From assembly GCF_027744825.2 (NCBI RefSeq), contig NC_071340.1:5458501-5522500 (forward strand): a stretch of DNA of 64,000 bases. The letters are read 5' to 3'. This document shows positions 35,101 through 43,400 of the stretch, piece by piece; position 1 is the first letter of the stretch, and each line of letters opens with the position of its first letter. This DNA is from Synchiropus splendidus (Eukaryota; Chordata; Actinopteri; Syngnathiformes; Callionymidae). A program made the translations under genes and the position numbers. The notes below the pieces were generated by a model. It was not told the origin of the DNA. It saw only the letters and a program-made list of their open reading frames with translations, and did not search any database.

Positions 35101-38031
35101 ACGAACTGCTGAGAAATATTGAAAATATCAGACAGATGAAATATAATTAAACTTAAGCAGTTTTGTCTGATAATAAAAGAAATTTCATTGGTGACGAGGA
35201 TCGATCTTGATGAGGTAGCACTTGTTTTTGCTGAGCGACATTATTACACACAGTCGATATTGTTAGTTGAAAGCACTGAAACAGACTGGTGTCACTACAA
35301 AAATCTACGCCCACTGCCGCCCTTTCTGTAACAGTTTGGTCACTCCCGATCTGACACCACATGAGATTTCCATATTGATCAATAAAAATGATCCCTTCAT
35401 CACTTCACATCATCATCATTAGCAGCACGCCGCAGCACGACGTCAGCTGTAGCAGGTGAAGTTTATTTTCTGGAGACAGAAGTAATAGCCTTACATCAAT
35501 AGCACTTACATCTGGGTATGTCCATTGGGTCCATGCTTCCCAGCAGGTCCCTGACGTACAGACAGTCTCCCTCCACCTTACTCAGCCAGTTGTTACATGC
35601 AAAGTAGAACCTCAAATGAGGTCTGATGAGATCCGTCACGATCACTCGGTCCAAGAACCAACTGGCGTTTAAGCCTGTGTTGTCATGTTCAATCCTGAAT
35701 CAAAAAAGGGAAAGATGATCACATTGGTTGCTGTATTTTTTATTTTTTTAACCCAACTGATGCTCACCGGATCTTTTTAATGGCACCAACATTGTGAGTT
35801 CGGATTCTAAACACGTCTGTCTTAGCACGTTCAAACGCAGTTCGGCTCCTGACAGCACACAAAGGGTCAGAATCTACGATTGAAACTTCACCTACTTCAT
35901 CATGTTAATACCTTTTCTCTGTGCTAGTAGGGGAAGAAAGAGAAGAGGTGTTTAGTCACAAAACTTTGTCGTGTGCGTGTTTAAAAATTCTTTCAGACAC
36001 TCACTTGCTTGCCAGATGAAATTTGGGCGTGATGCCGTACTCTCCAAACAGAGTGACAAACACATTGGCGTCAGTACCTGCACCTCTCTCATCGCCTGTG
36101 ACCGTCACCACCTCATACACTGTCGAGGACAAAACAATTGCGACTTAATCGACTTACCCATCCTCTACAAATGAATTAGTCCTCAGTCTTCTTATGGTCC
36201 CCTTCAGTTTTAATCTGTTGACATCTTAATTCAATACATTATAAATGCCTTGCACAACAATTTAAAAACTATTATATCACATTCTCTGTTGTTGCGGTGC
36301 ATACAATTCAGTCAATCATTTTAGACCTATCAGAGTGTACAGAATATATACAGAATACGGTACAGTGTTCTCAACGTCTCTCATTCAAGTAGTATTTTTG
36401 CATTTGTTCATTACATACAGCTGTCCTGATATTTTCATTCTGCTGTTTGTTATGTGCTGTTTCCATGTGAGGAAACCAGAAATTTCACCTCTGATACTCC
36501 ATTGAATCTCTTAATCAAAGACAAGTTACTGTCCACATCTCCATTAGAAAATTGAATTTGTTTTTTCCACATTAAAGAGAGTCTATTTATATCGAGGCAT
36601 TTAAAAAAAAAATCTTCCTCATTTCCGTGTTTTTACTGTTGATAAAATTTGCCTTTTTAGCAAACAGATGATTGATTTGTTCTGACCCCTCGCATATATT
36701 GTTAATATATCGTATGAACAATTTGGGTCCCAGAACTGAGCCTAGAGGCTCTCCACATTCCATCGCTCTCTTTCTCTTCTTTAACATAATGTACTGTTGC
36801 CTCTAATGTTCTCAAAAATAAGTAAACATTAAATTCCTGCGTGATGTCCTGCTTCCCTTCTATCTTAGGGCCTCCAGTATTGAAGAATTTGGGTAGTTGT
36901 ATCTGATCTTTTTTCTTTGCAAATGCTCGGTCTAGTATCTTCCAGATCTTAATGTTGCTCTTATTTTGCTCCGGCTTATGACTGTGGTACTGCTTTGCCC
37001 TTTTCATTATATCTGCTATATCAGTTTCTATTTCTATTCAACCTCGATCAAGTTGGCCCTATAGAGCTTTTTTTTTATTATTATTTTATTTCTACTTGTA
37101 TTCTGTGGGCCTCCAGTGATCTCTGGCTTTTTGTGATGTTATACAAGTGGTTTGTCAGGTCTTCCAGTATTTATTCTGGAAAAGCTGGTATATCTGACCT
37201 TGGAGTTCTGTACACTGCTAACTGTTACTTTGCTGTTGGTTCCTTAAAATGGTCATACCTAGTCATCTGTACCTCATATCTGTAGTCTGTCATGCTGTCT
37301 ATATATTTTAGTTCCTTGCTGACAAATGAAGCCACTCTACCGCCCCTTTTTTTGGTTGTACGGGCACAGTTCATATCCTTCCAGATTGAATAGTGTTCCT
37401 TTTTTATGTGTCATCCATGTTTCTACCAGTGCATTAACTTCAACTAATTGTTGTTGTTGTGTCTTCTCTCTTGTCAAAATTTGAATACAGGCATCTACAA
37501 TTGTGTCTAACAAATTGTTTTCCAACATTTCCCTCTCCTCAAACATTTGTGAAGAAGAAGTCAAAAGTTATAGCTTGTTATTTCTGACTTGCCGTCATCT
37601 TCAAAGATTGTCGAATTAGTTTATATATTTGTGTCTTTGTTCTTGTGCTTTGATTGGTTTGGTGTCTACAGTTTGACAAGTGTTTATTATTTTTATGAAT
37701 ATTTCATCATGCACACACTGAAGACATTTTAATCTACAAAATGTTGGCTCCCACCTTTCTTCTTGTGATACTCGTCTTCGTAGTTTTCCACTTTTTCCGG
37801 CTCGTAGTTCCTGAGCTCGCTCTCGTAAATCTCCACATAATTCTCCACCTTCTTCTTCTTGCCTTTTGTCTTCTTGTTGTCTTCATCGCTGTCTCCTTTA
37901 TCCTTCCTCTTCTCCTTCTTTTTCTTTTTCCCTTCTCCCTCTTCTTCTCCATTCCGGTCCGTTTGTTCTTCTTTATCAGAGTGCTTGGATTTTTTATCCC
38001 CGCCTTTCGATTTTTTGTCCTTTGACCCCAT
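10663..38031 (-). CDS. loxhd1: LOXHD1 orthologue, PLAT-repeat stereociliary protein (whole gene)
   Basis: Forty-two coding exons were traced by PLAT homology, GT-AG sites and phase. In transcription order the high-low limits are 38031-37755, 36119-36005, 35848-35768, 35694-35510, 34459-34361, 34286-34138, 33130-33007, 32577-32468, 30844-30704, 30629-30494, 30282-30122, 27964-27878, 26794-26659, 24951-24797, 24617-24457, 24390-24314, 24250-24054, 23612-23420, 23275-23115, 21335-21020, 20534-20383, 19886-19753, 19451-19306, 19237-19133, 19071-18943, 18886-18722, 17824-17643, 17576-17460, 17403-17241, 17133-16979, 16910-16701, 16641-16515, 16065-15857, 15764-15579, 15506-15379, 15320-15203, 15056-14879, 14818-14633, 14564-14394, 14328-14196, 13869-13714, 11143-10663. 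The sum is 6,792 nt (2,263 aa plus stop), close to the human protein at about 2.2 kaa. No stop or frameshift breaks it. In mammals LOXHD1 lies along hair-cell stereocilia, is needed for mechanotransduction and is mutated in DFNB77 deafness. PLAT domains are beta-sandwiches thought to bind lipid or protein. Which teleost paralogue this is cannot be told. Confidence 0.95.
11225..13520 (+). mobile_element. RTE-type LINE, near full length but mutated
   Basis: Endonuclease motifs are [35 protein letters not shown] and [11 protein letters not shown] (11341-11600), then [27 protein letters not shown] and TQVDYTWCR segments. Reverse transcriptase follows at 12560-13230: [33 protein letters not shown], [18 protein letters not shown] and [13 protein letters not shown]. 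The C-terminal end near 13450-13500 reads [14 protein letters not shown]. Frameshifts and an internal deletion near 13.38 kb break it. It sits antisense in the last LOXHD1 intron. Confidence 0.88.
13714..14328 (-). CDS. loxhd1: LOXHD1 degenerate PLAT-like domain 15 (2 exons plus start of last)
   Basis: Exons 14328-14196 and 13869-13714, with the first 40 codons of the last exon, encode residues about 2008-2144: [80 protein letters not shown] and [11 protein letters not shown]. The first strand and the LEGRK turn can be seen, but the GAGTDA loop and FPCxRWL core are gone. The mammalian protein has the same divergent module, so this is family character and not decay. Confidence 0.9.
14394..14818 (-). 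CDS. loxhd1: LOXHD1 PLAT domain 14 (2 exons plus end of previous)
   Basis: Exons 14818-14633 and 14564-14394, with the 3' end of exon 15056-14879, encode residues about 1876-2007: [94 protein letters not shown] and [14 protein letters not shown]. All PLAT elements are present. Confidence 0.93.
14879..15506 (-). CDS. loxhd1: LOXHD1 PLAT domain 13 (3 exons)
   Basis: Exons 15506-15379, 15320-15203 and 15056-14879 encode residues about 1748-1875: [94 protein letters not shown] and the DDEEMVEK linker. The last exon also starts PLAT14 with [13 protein letters not shown]. The STEEMQL and [10 protein letters not shown] wording matches the mammalian repeat. Confidence 0.93.
15579..16065 (-). CDS. 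loxhd1: LOXHD1 PLAT domain 12 (2 exons)
   Basis: Exons 16065-15857 and 15764-15579 encode residues about 1616-1747: [92 protein letters not shown] and INIIRK. The canonical GAGTDA turn is replaced by RDSSTTA; the mammalian equivalent is also divergent here. Confidence 0.92.
16515..17133 (-). CDS. loxhd1: LOXHD1 PLAT domain 11 and Lys-rich linker (3 exons)
   Basis: Exons 17133-16979, 16910-16701 and 16641-16515 encode residues about 1452-1615: [98 protein letters not shown], then a linker [20 protein letters not shown] with seven consecutive Lys. Two acceptors lie before the linker exon. Only the one giving FYIK-DYEGD keeps the frame; the upstream one meets a stop. The linker differs from the mammalian one in length and content. 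Confidence 0.88.
17241..17824 (-). CDS. loxhd1: LOXHD1 PLAT domain 10 (3 exons)
   Basis: Exons 17824-17643, 17576-17460 and 17403-17241 encode residues about 1298-1451: [110 protein letters not shown] and a linker [10 protein letters not shown]. The Cys-containing CTQ/LCVNKRE wording is diagnostic for this LOXHD1 repeat. Confidence 0.94.
18722..19237 (-). CDS. loxhd1: LOXHD1 PLAT domain 9 (3 exons)
   Basis: Exons 19237-19133, 19071-18943 and 18886-18722 encode residues about 1165-1297: [98 protein letters not shown] and [12 protein letters not shown]. The donor used here (after CCTT, with GTACGT) is the one of three nearby GTs that keeps phase with the next exon and gives [14 protein letters not shown], as in mammals. 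Confidence 0.9.
19306..20534 (-). CDS. loxhd1: LOXHD1 PLAT domain 8 (3 exons)
   Basis: Exons 20534-20383, 19886-19753 and 19451-19306 encode residues about 1021-1164: [104 protein letters not shown] and a linker ending LGLEQK. Cys stands where most repeats have FERG or FEQG. Confidence 0.93.
21020..23275 (-). CDS. loxhd1: LOXHD1 PLAT domain 7 with Lys-rich insert (2 exons)
   Basis: Exons 23275-23115 and 21335-21020 encode residues about 862-1020. They read [64 protein letters not shown], then a charged loop with nine consecutive Lys and an acidic stretch ([14 protein letters not shown]), and [20 protein letters not shown]. The mammalian repeat has a larger Lys/Glu insert at the same place, so the loop is conserved in kind. 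The 1.8-kb intron between the exons holds no recognised element. Confidence 0.93.
23420..24250 (-). CDS. loxhd1: LOXHD1 PLAT domain 6 (2 exons)
   Basis: Exons 24250-24054 and 23612-23420 encode residues about 732-861: [91 protein letters not shown] and [13 protein letters not shown]. The usual GAGTDA turn is changed to GGSSDS, as this repeat also varies in mammals. Confidence 0.92.
24314..24951 (-). CDS. loxhd1: LOXHD1 PLAT domain 5 (3 exons)
   Basis: Exons 24951-24797, 24617-24457 and 24390-24314 encode residues about 601-731. The chain reads [80 protein letters not shown] and [19 protein letters not shown]. It is close to the YRVTVCTG repeat of mammalian LOXHD1. The 77-nt exon carries only the end of the core. 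Confidence 0.93.
26248..26276. promoter_or_regulatory. perfect 12-bp inverted repeat of nuclear-receptor-like half-sites
   Basis: GTGTTAAGGTCA, a 5-base spacer TGAAT, then TGACCTTAACAC: the arms are exact complements. Each contains TTAAGGTCA, the extended half-site pattern (TNAAGGTCA) known for ERR/ROR-type orphan receptors. It lies in a 1.7-kb LOXHD1 intron. Function is inferred only. Confidence 0.35.
26659..30282 (-). CDS. loxhd1: LOXHD1 PLAT domain 4 (3 exons)
   Basis: Exons 30282-30122, 27964-27878 and 26794-26659 encode residues about 473-600. Motifs are [20 protein letters not shown], the [16 protein letters not shown] turn, [35 protein letters not shown] and [20 protein letters not shown]. 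The 29-codon middle exon is the shortest in this half. The intron before it (27965-30121) carries Rex-like LINE pieces whose 3' end stops about 40 bp from the donor side of exon 30282-30122. Confidence 0.92.
26850..27413 (-). mobile_element. possible DNA-transposon relic, unclassified
   Basis: The motif tacactgtgtgcacaattattgggcaag at one end is a sequence I associate with repeated elements in fish. Two adjoining minus-strand frames (27413-27222, [19 protein letters not shown]; 27191-26934, [20 protein letters not shown]) read like one interrupted protein. Neither was matched to a family, and no second end was found. Confidence 0.35.
28560..30090 (+). mobile_element. Rex-like LINE fragments with 3' end
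   Basis: The segment at 28640-28740 (gagggcagtgaaggcctgggggaagaagg) and the frame [20 protein letters not shown] (29525-29585, RT-like KASGPDG region) belong to a Rex/CR1-like non-LTR element. A C-terminal [22 protein letters not shown] stretch (29727-29780) precedes a 3' UTR ending gggactgataaagcccatctaatc. It is heavily frameshifted, lies antisense to LOXHD1, and ends about 40 bp from an exon edge. Confidence 0.65.
30494..32577 (-). CDS. loxhd1: LOXHD1 PLAT domain 3 (3 exons)
   Basis: Exons 32577-32468, 30844-30704 and 30629-30494 encode residues about 344-472. The sequence runs [87 protein letters not shown] and [16 protein letters not shown]. The LEGG and CPFTGI wording is characteristic of this LOXHD1 repeat. 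The exon at 32468 is separated from the next by a 1.6-kb intron with no recognised insert. Confidence 0.93.
33007..34459 (-). CDS. loxhd1: LOXHD1 PLAT domain 2 (3 exons)
   Basis: Exons 34459-34361, 34286-34138 and 33130-33007 encode residues about 220-343. The domain reads [20 protein letters not shown], then [47 protein letters not shown] and [19 protein letters not shown]. Splice phases join codons across each boundary (for example FGDT-G-ERR). All expected PLAT elements are present. Confidence 0.93.
35510..36119 (-). CDS. loxhd1: LOXHD1 PLAT domain 1 (3 exons)
   Basis: Exons 36119-36005, 35848-35768 and 35694-35510 encode residues about 93-219. Visible PLAT hallmarks are [10 protein letters not shown], the turn [15 protein letters not shown], a [11 protein letters not shown] strand, [18 protein letters not shown] and the CNNWLS core. 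The N-terminal order and wording match PLAT1 of mammalian LOXHD1 closely. The last residues, SMDPMDIPR, lead into PLAT2. Confidence 0.93.
36570..37564 (-). mobile_element. LINE fragment, endonuclease through RT start
   Basis: On the minus strand 37564-37330 reads [20 protein letters not shown] and [20 protein letters not shown] (endonuclease type). Near 37190 comes [14 protein letters not shown] (YRPP-type motif), at 37007-36830 a [20 protein letters not shown] connector, and at 36760-36690 [17 protein letters not shown] (RT PQGSVLGPLLFxxYIND motif). Several stops interrupt it. It lies in the first LOXHD1 intron, in the same orientation as the gene. Confidence 0.75.
37755..38031 (-). CDS. loxhd1: LOXHD1 first coding exon: charged N-terminus
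   Basis: The exon encodes about 92 residues starting at the ATG whose complement lies at 38029-38031 ([11 protein letters not shown]). Residues 1-65 are almost all Lys, Asp, Glu and Gly, including [12 protein letters not shown]. They are followed by [17 protein letters not shown], which resembles the conserved N-terminal LALYEAELLNY segment of mammalian LOXHD1. The donor follows HKKK, and splicing to 36119 rebuilds [12 protein letters not shown], the first PLAT strand. The frame is open a little upstream of this ATG (ttg, ctg codons) but has no ATG before a stop, so this start is the simplest. Upstream exons remain possible; see the separate entry for 37994-38221. Confidence 0.85.
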
Positions 38032-38221
38032 TTTGTCTTTCAACAGCAGGCGTCCTGGTGGCTCCGATCACATAAAGTTTGCCTCCTTGCTTTCTATTGT
38101 TGTTGTCCTCTGTATTTTGGGAAAGACCACTCACCTTGCCATTGTTCTCTTCTTTCTTCTTATCATTTAGCTGTTTTGCCTTGCGACACTTCACCTCAGG
38201 GGGCGGGACGATGAGTTGCAA
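37994..38221 (-). other. open, coding-like sequence just upstream of LOXHD1 exon 1
   Basis: A 75-codon open frame begins MQLIVPPPEVKCRKAKQLND and continues through KKKEENNGK, after which a strong donor (GTGAGT) is present at an in-frame boundary. It also stays open through [17 protein letters not shown]. It overlaps exon 1 in another frame. It may be an alternative 5' exon or 5' UTR. Its Lys-rich style resembles the LOXHD1 N-terminus, but no splice to the next exon is convincing. Confidence 0.35.
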
Positions 38222-38229
38222 TCTCCCTC

Positions 38230-41200
38230 ACTCTCTTTGACCTTCTTCTTTTTCCACCCTCAGGCATCGCTCGAATTCTTCTTCATGGGCTTCCGTTCCC
38301 GGTCCTCAGAATACTCATCATTTGCACATTTGGTTTCTCTTTTCTCCCTGTGTCCTGTTTTTCTCCTTTCAGGGGCATCTTTAATTGATGTACTACCTTG
38401 TAACTGATTCCTCCGTGTTCCGGTGTAACTTGATTAAAATGGCCTGTGACGGCACAGGGCTGACCTGCTGGAAGGACAGCTCTGTGTCACTGGTTAATGT
38501 TTGGCATATGTTTGGGGAAGCCCCTCTGAGCTGCTCACACTCACCCACAGCATCAGGTAGTCTGGCCTCATTAAAAATGATAAGCTGCTTCTCGATGTCT
38601 GTCCACACCAGGGGAACCTCTGAAGGATTAAGAGCCACAGGCAAACATGAGACAAGTATGTGTCACACATGTACAGCAACAAAGCTGAACTACACCTCCC
38701 ACCACCTCTTTCAAGCCTGGAGAGAATCATCCAGCAGGGATAACATAAGATGTGACGGAACAAGCTTCCTGTTATTCCCACGTCTGGTTTAAGTTATTAA
38801 AATTTATTCTCCTTTGCATAAAATACAATTGCAATGCAAAAATTATCTAAAATACTTTCACCATGTCAGACACCACCATCCCACAGAGCTAAATGCTTTT
38901 GCTCTGTTTGTATTGTTGATGTATTGTACGCACATTTCACTGAAAACGAATAATGTTCAACACAGCATGGATTCATAGTCTACATGTCCCTATATTGTAT
39001 TCTACTCCACATCGAGAAATACGCTACTATTATAAAAATATTTCAGTCAAGATACAACTACTCTTCGTCACATATTATTAAAGTCCATGTAGTATTTACT
39101 TTAACTTGAGTATGTTATTAAATATAACAGCAACACTACGTCGATTCATGTTTTATTCTTTATCCAACTGACATTTGTTACATTTTCTGAGGTCAATAAG
39201 TGTGAAACACTTTAGCAATAACACAGTTATGCAGTTAGCAGCATTGCCAGATTGGTGACAATAAAAACACTAGTTTTTAATCATGAGTGATAAATCTGTC
39301 TTATTCTTGAGATCCGCCAGCAACAGACTTCAGTTACGATGTTTTTTTCTGAATTCTTCCATTAAAACGTGCCAAACATCACCATAATGCATGCCCATCT
39401 TGATGATGTATTGTTTGCTTTCTGCTTGTTTGGATTCTTCCACTTCATTTTGATAAATAATTTGATCATCAGAGATTTCTTCTTTAAATGTTTTAAAAGA
39501 TCATTATTCTGAAGGCAAGGCAGCTCTCATTCAAGCCTTGGTGGTGCACCATAATCATTCACATGTAGTGGAAAACCTGTTTTGATAAGAAAGTGAGGTC
39601 AAGAATCAATTTTGTCCCATACGGTCCCTTGTACTTTGTGAGGACAGCGCTACATACAACCAACACTTGTAAATCAGCAAACTTGTAGTACACTGACAAC
39701 CCTATTTCTGTTGGCAGTGTCATTTTTCACTCAAAAAGCATTTGAACATCAGTTGTTGCTCAGACAAATTGGATCTCTGTACTTTACTTATTACTACTTA
39801 CTATTCAGCAGCACTACACGTGTTCAGAATTCTTGCAACGCAGCAGCACTTTGTACATGAGACCCTCGGTCCATGAGCCACATTGTCTACACAAGGTCTG
39901 AAATAAGATAATAGTGTGCTAGCAAAACTACAGTAACTGAAACCTGGATGAATTCAAGCAAAGAAAGCAATTTATTGAAAACCAATGGTACAATAGGAGA
40001 GCAGTCACAGAATTAATTTTCCTCATTCTTCTTCACCAAAGTCTTGACTTCGTAAACTAGTCATCCTTTGGCATTAACAATAGTCCCCAAGCTACTGTGC
40101 GCTACAGTATACACATCTAGTCCTGCAGCATTAGGATCGAGGATCAAAGGCAGACGCCTGATGTCTGACTTCTCTTTAGCTCTTGGTTAAATGTGGTTTG
40201 TAGAATTTGTCTGGGACTGGAACTGGAGTCGGTGATGACAAACTGTACATTCTACTCAAAAATGTAGCATATCAATGAAAAACAGTGCCTTGTTAATCTT
40301 GTTAAGTTGTTCCACTGTTCAGTCTGCTTTGATCTTGAATTACTGCAGATGTCCAGTGCAATTAGTGAATGCTAGTGTGTAGTGATGGTAACCAGAATGT
40401 GTGTGTGTGTGTGTGTGTGTTACTGTATGTATGAGCAGTTGCGGCTCATTGTCCCTCTGCACATCAGGAGACCCGATCAGATCAGGAGACAGGACACGAC
40501 ACAAAAGCGGATGGGATGAATTCAAAGTGAGTATCGCCAATTGATATGCAATAAACCATCGACTGGAAATTGTTATTGTGTATATATTTGAAGAAAAACT
40601 AGCATGGATTATGTAAGGGGAGGCATGTTACAGTACATTAAATGTTTTAGTGGGATTGAAGCTTTACAGGTGAACCACATTCAATGGGATGCAAATTGAG
40701 CTGTGAGCTTGCAAGTATGTTATGTAATGTGCCGTTTTGTCTTTTTGTCTTTTAGCAAAGATCAATTAATATTTGAGTGAACCATCGGGTATTGAATTTC
40801 ACTATACTGCATATGAGGGTGTTCAACCTGAACAGTGTTAAAAGACTTCAACAGCATAGATATTTTGAGTCAAGTGCAATGATTTCTTAAGCTACTGATT
40901 GAACACTTTAATTCAAGTTTTTTGAAGGCTCTCAAAGATTTTCAAATGTTAAAGCAAAGGTTGAAAAGCTACTGCTGTATGTTCACTTGAAATATCTGGT
41001 GTGATATGATATGTGGGCAAAACAGGCAGCGATGTTTACTGCAGTTACTGGTGAATCAAATGCTTACACATGTTTCATAGCACATTCATTCAGCACAACA
41101 TGGACATTGCTTTTTCCTACTGCAAAGGCTTATTTTGTGTTGTGGAGGTCATGTTTCTTGTAAACAATATAAATAATGTGGTGTGCAAAGGAGGTAGTGT

Positions 41201-41320
41201 GATTGGTAAACGATAAGTAAAGTAAAAAAATATCAATGAAACAAATAATTGTAAATAAACACTGCCATGTGAAAGGTGGACTATGTTTCACCTATTTGTA
41301 AAATTCAAACTCTACACTCT
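38230..41320. other. intergenic spacer; no gene supported
   Basis: Upstream of LOXHD1. A minus-strand frame at 38644-38393 (NPSEVPLVWTDIEKQLIIFN) is coding-like but unassigned. A (TG)n run lies at 40399-40420. The rest is AT-rich without recognisable elements. Confidence 0.5.
40399..40420. repeat. (TG)n microsatellite
   Basis: Eleven uninterrupted TG units. Confidence 0.9.
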
Positions 41321-41329
41321 ACTGTTCAC

Positions 41330-42361
41330 TATAGGTTCTTACAGTGAAGCACCAGAAAGTGTAGCATTTCTGGCTTCAGGCTGCATCTGAGGGAGGTTAC
41401 ATTTCCACCAGAGCTGAAAATCCACTTGGATTGGCTAGTGGCTGGTACAGTACCCAAAGGTACTTTTTTGCCACTTTGCGCAGCGTAGGAAAGTGCGCAT
41501 GATGCTCTCCTCATCAATCTAGTTGTTTTCCGTCCCTATCCTGCACAAGGGACGCCAAGTAGCTGCTCAGCTCTGCTTCCACTGTGCGCTGATGTGACAC
41601 AGTGACTGCAGTTGAAGGGTTTGCTAGACTCCCTTTGAAAAAGCTTTCCCATGATCTTTTTGGCTTTTTTTCTTCTGATGTAGATGTGGAAGGCTGAGGC
41701 TTGGTGGCAGTACTCCCTCCAGTACGTCTGTGTGTTCTGCATCTGTGTTTCTCCTGAATGGAGAGAGTAACGTCTGCAGAAATGTATGGCTGCCTCCAAA
41801 AGCTTCCCATCAAGTTGTGCAAGGATGTCGGATTTGATGGCTTTGGTTTACTCAGCCAGCACAAGTGAATGGAGGATCTGTAAGACAAGCTCCACAAACA
41901 AAAATGTCACATACTGTGGGCATTTGAATTCTGTCAGAGGAGCGAAAGCCTCCAACACATCCAAGTCAGACCATTTTGGACAAGATCACATCCTATAGGT
42001 GCAATTACAAAAACTAAAATCCCAGCACTCAGTCATACAGAGAAATTAGAGACAAATAGAGACAAAAGCAGACCACCCCCTTTAAAAGACAATCAGATCA
42101 ATTACAGTAAGTCAGTACCTGAGTCCAGCCAGTAACACACACAGACAAAAAAATAAAAACCAAGGATCATAGCCTACTTGTGTGATGGCTTTCTTTTGGT
42201 CAAGAATTGATCCCTGGTGAGGCATGACATTTTGACCTTGTGTTGTGGCAGGCTCAACTCAATCTGTGCTTCTTCTTCTTCTTCCTGTTGAGGGAAAAGG
42301 AGCTGAAAATCTCCAGCAGCTTCATTTTTCAGAGCGTTTATTGAAACAGACATGCTGCAGG

Positions 42362-42443
<82 letters not shown>

Positions 42444-43400
42444 TACGTTAACAGTATACTGCTGTAACTCTTGTGTGTAAACATAATTTTTCAATATTTT
42501 CATCAATATAAGGCCTACATTGTACAATGATACATACACACAGACTATAGGACACTATATATACACTGTCGAATTACACTTTATACTGGGAGACATATTT
42601 TCGTATTTGCCCTAGATTGTACAGTCATAGTCACAGACAAACATACACACACAGTTGTAGCTCATAGGTGCCAATAACACTGCAGGCTTCAGTCGAGTCA
42701 CTACCAAAACATATCACCATTGTATTAGTGCACATTGCACTGCCAGGTGCAGCCTGGGTCCAAAGCACTGCTTCCGCATCCACTGTTTGAGCTCTGCAGC
42801 TTTCACAACATTTGCACCCTTGCCTGTTGTGATGGCAACAAGGTTCTGTTCTTTGAGGTACCCCCCAGAGGGCATCAGTCTCAGGCACTCTGTGATCATC
42901 TCTCCCATGTGATCATCGGGAAAAGATATTGTATCGAGCAATTTGTTGCACAGTTGCCACTAGACGTCAATGTAATGAATGGTCAACCTCTTATACAGCT
43001 CCATGGTCTGACTTGAACACATGTGGTTGCAAAATGTTTGATGTATCTGAGCTTGCCAGCTAGCTTCTCCCTCTCTGTGGAGGATATATTCAGAAGTGCG
43101 GTTTGTGAAAAATATTTTCATGATGGTATGGTGTACCGCTTGTCAGCTACCCACATGAGGAGTATAAACCCCATGCATTCCACTGGGAGCCATATCCTTA
43201 TCTATGTGGTATTCTATCCTCTCTAGGATGTACCTTCATATGATGTCACCCCTGCAAATGCCGCCAATATGAGCCGCTGTCTGGGGTTGGTTAGTTGTGG
43301 ACTCTTGTTGCTTCTTCCAACTTGCTTGCACATCCTTGTACTCATCCATGTCTGTATGGATTAACGCACACTTCCACGCACATTGCGCTCATCGCACATA
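41330..43400 (-). mobile_element. broken hAT transposase (ZBED-like), nearly whole order kept
   Basis: Reading on the minus strand, 42941-42700 gives LLDTISFPDDHMGEMITECL and TGKGANVVKAAELKQWMRKQ, then CFGPRLHLAVQCALIQW (the DDE-region TDNGANVVKA.. CxxHxLNLAV pattern). At 42404-42174 comes LPQHKVKMSCLTRDQFLTKR, at 41570-41520 AELSSYLASLVQDRDGKQLD, and at 41450-41340 VPATSQSKWIFSSGGNV then SLKPEMLHFLVLH, the hATC dimerisation region (PATS..ERxFSxxG). Indels and stops separate the pieces, so it cannot be active. Confidence 0.85.
42361..42441. repeat. (CA)n microsatellite
   Basis: About 80 bp of CA units with three interruptions (gcac, actcac, acgcac), inside the hAT relic. Confidence 0.95.
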
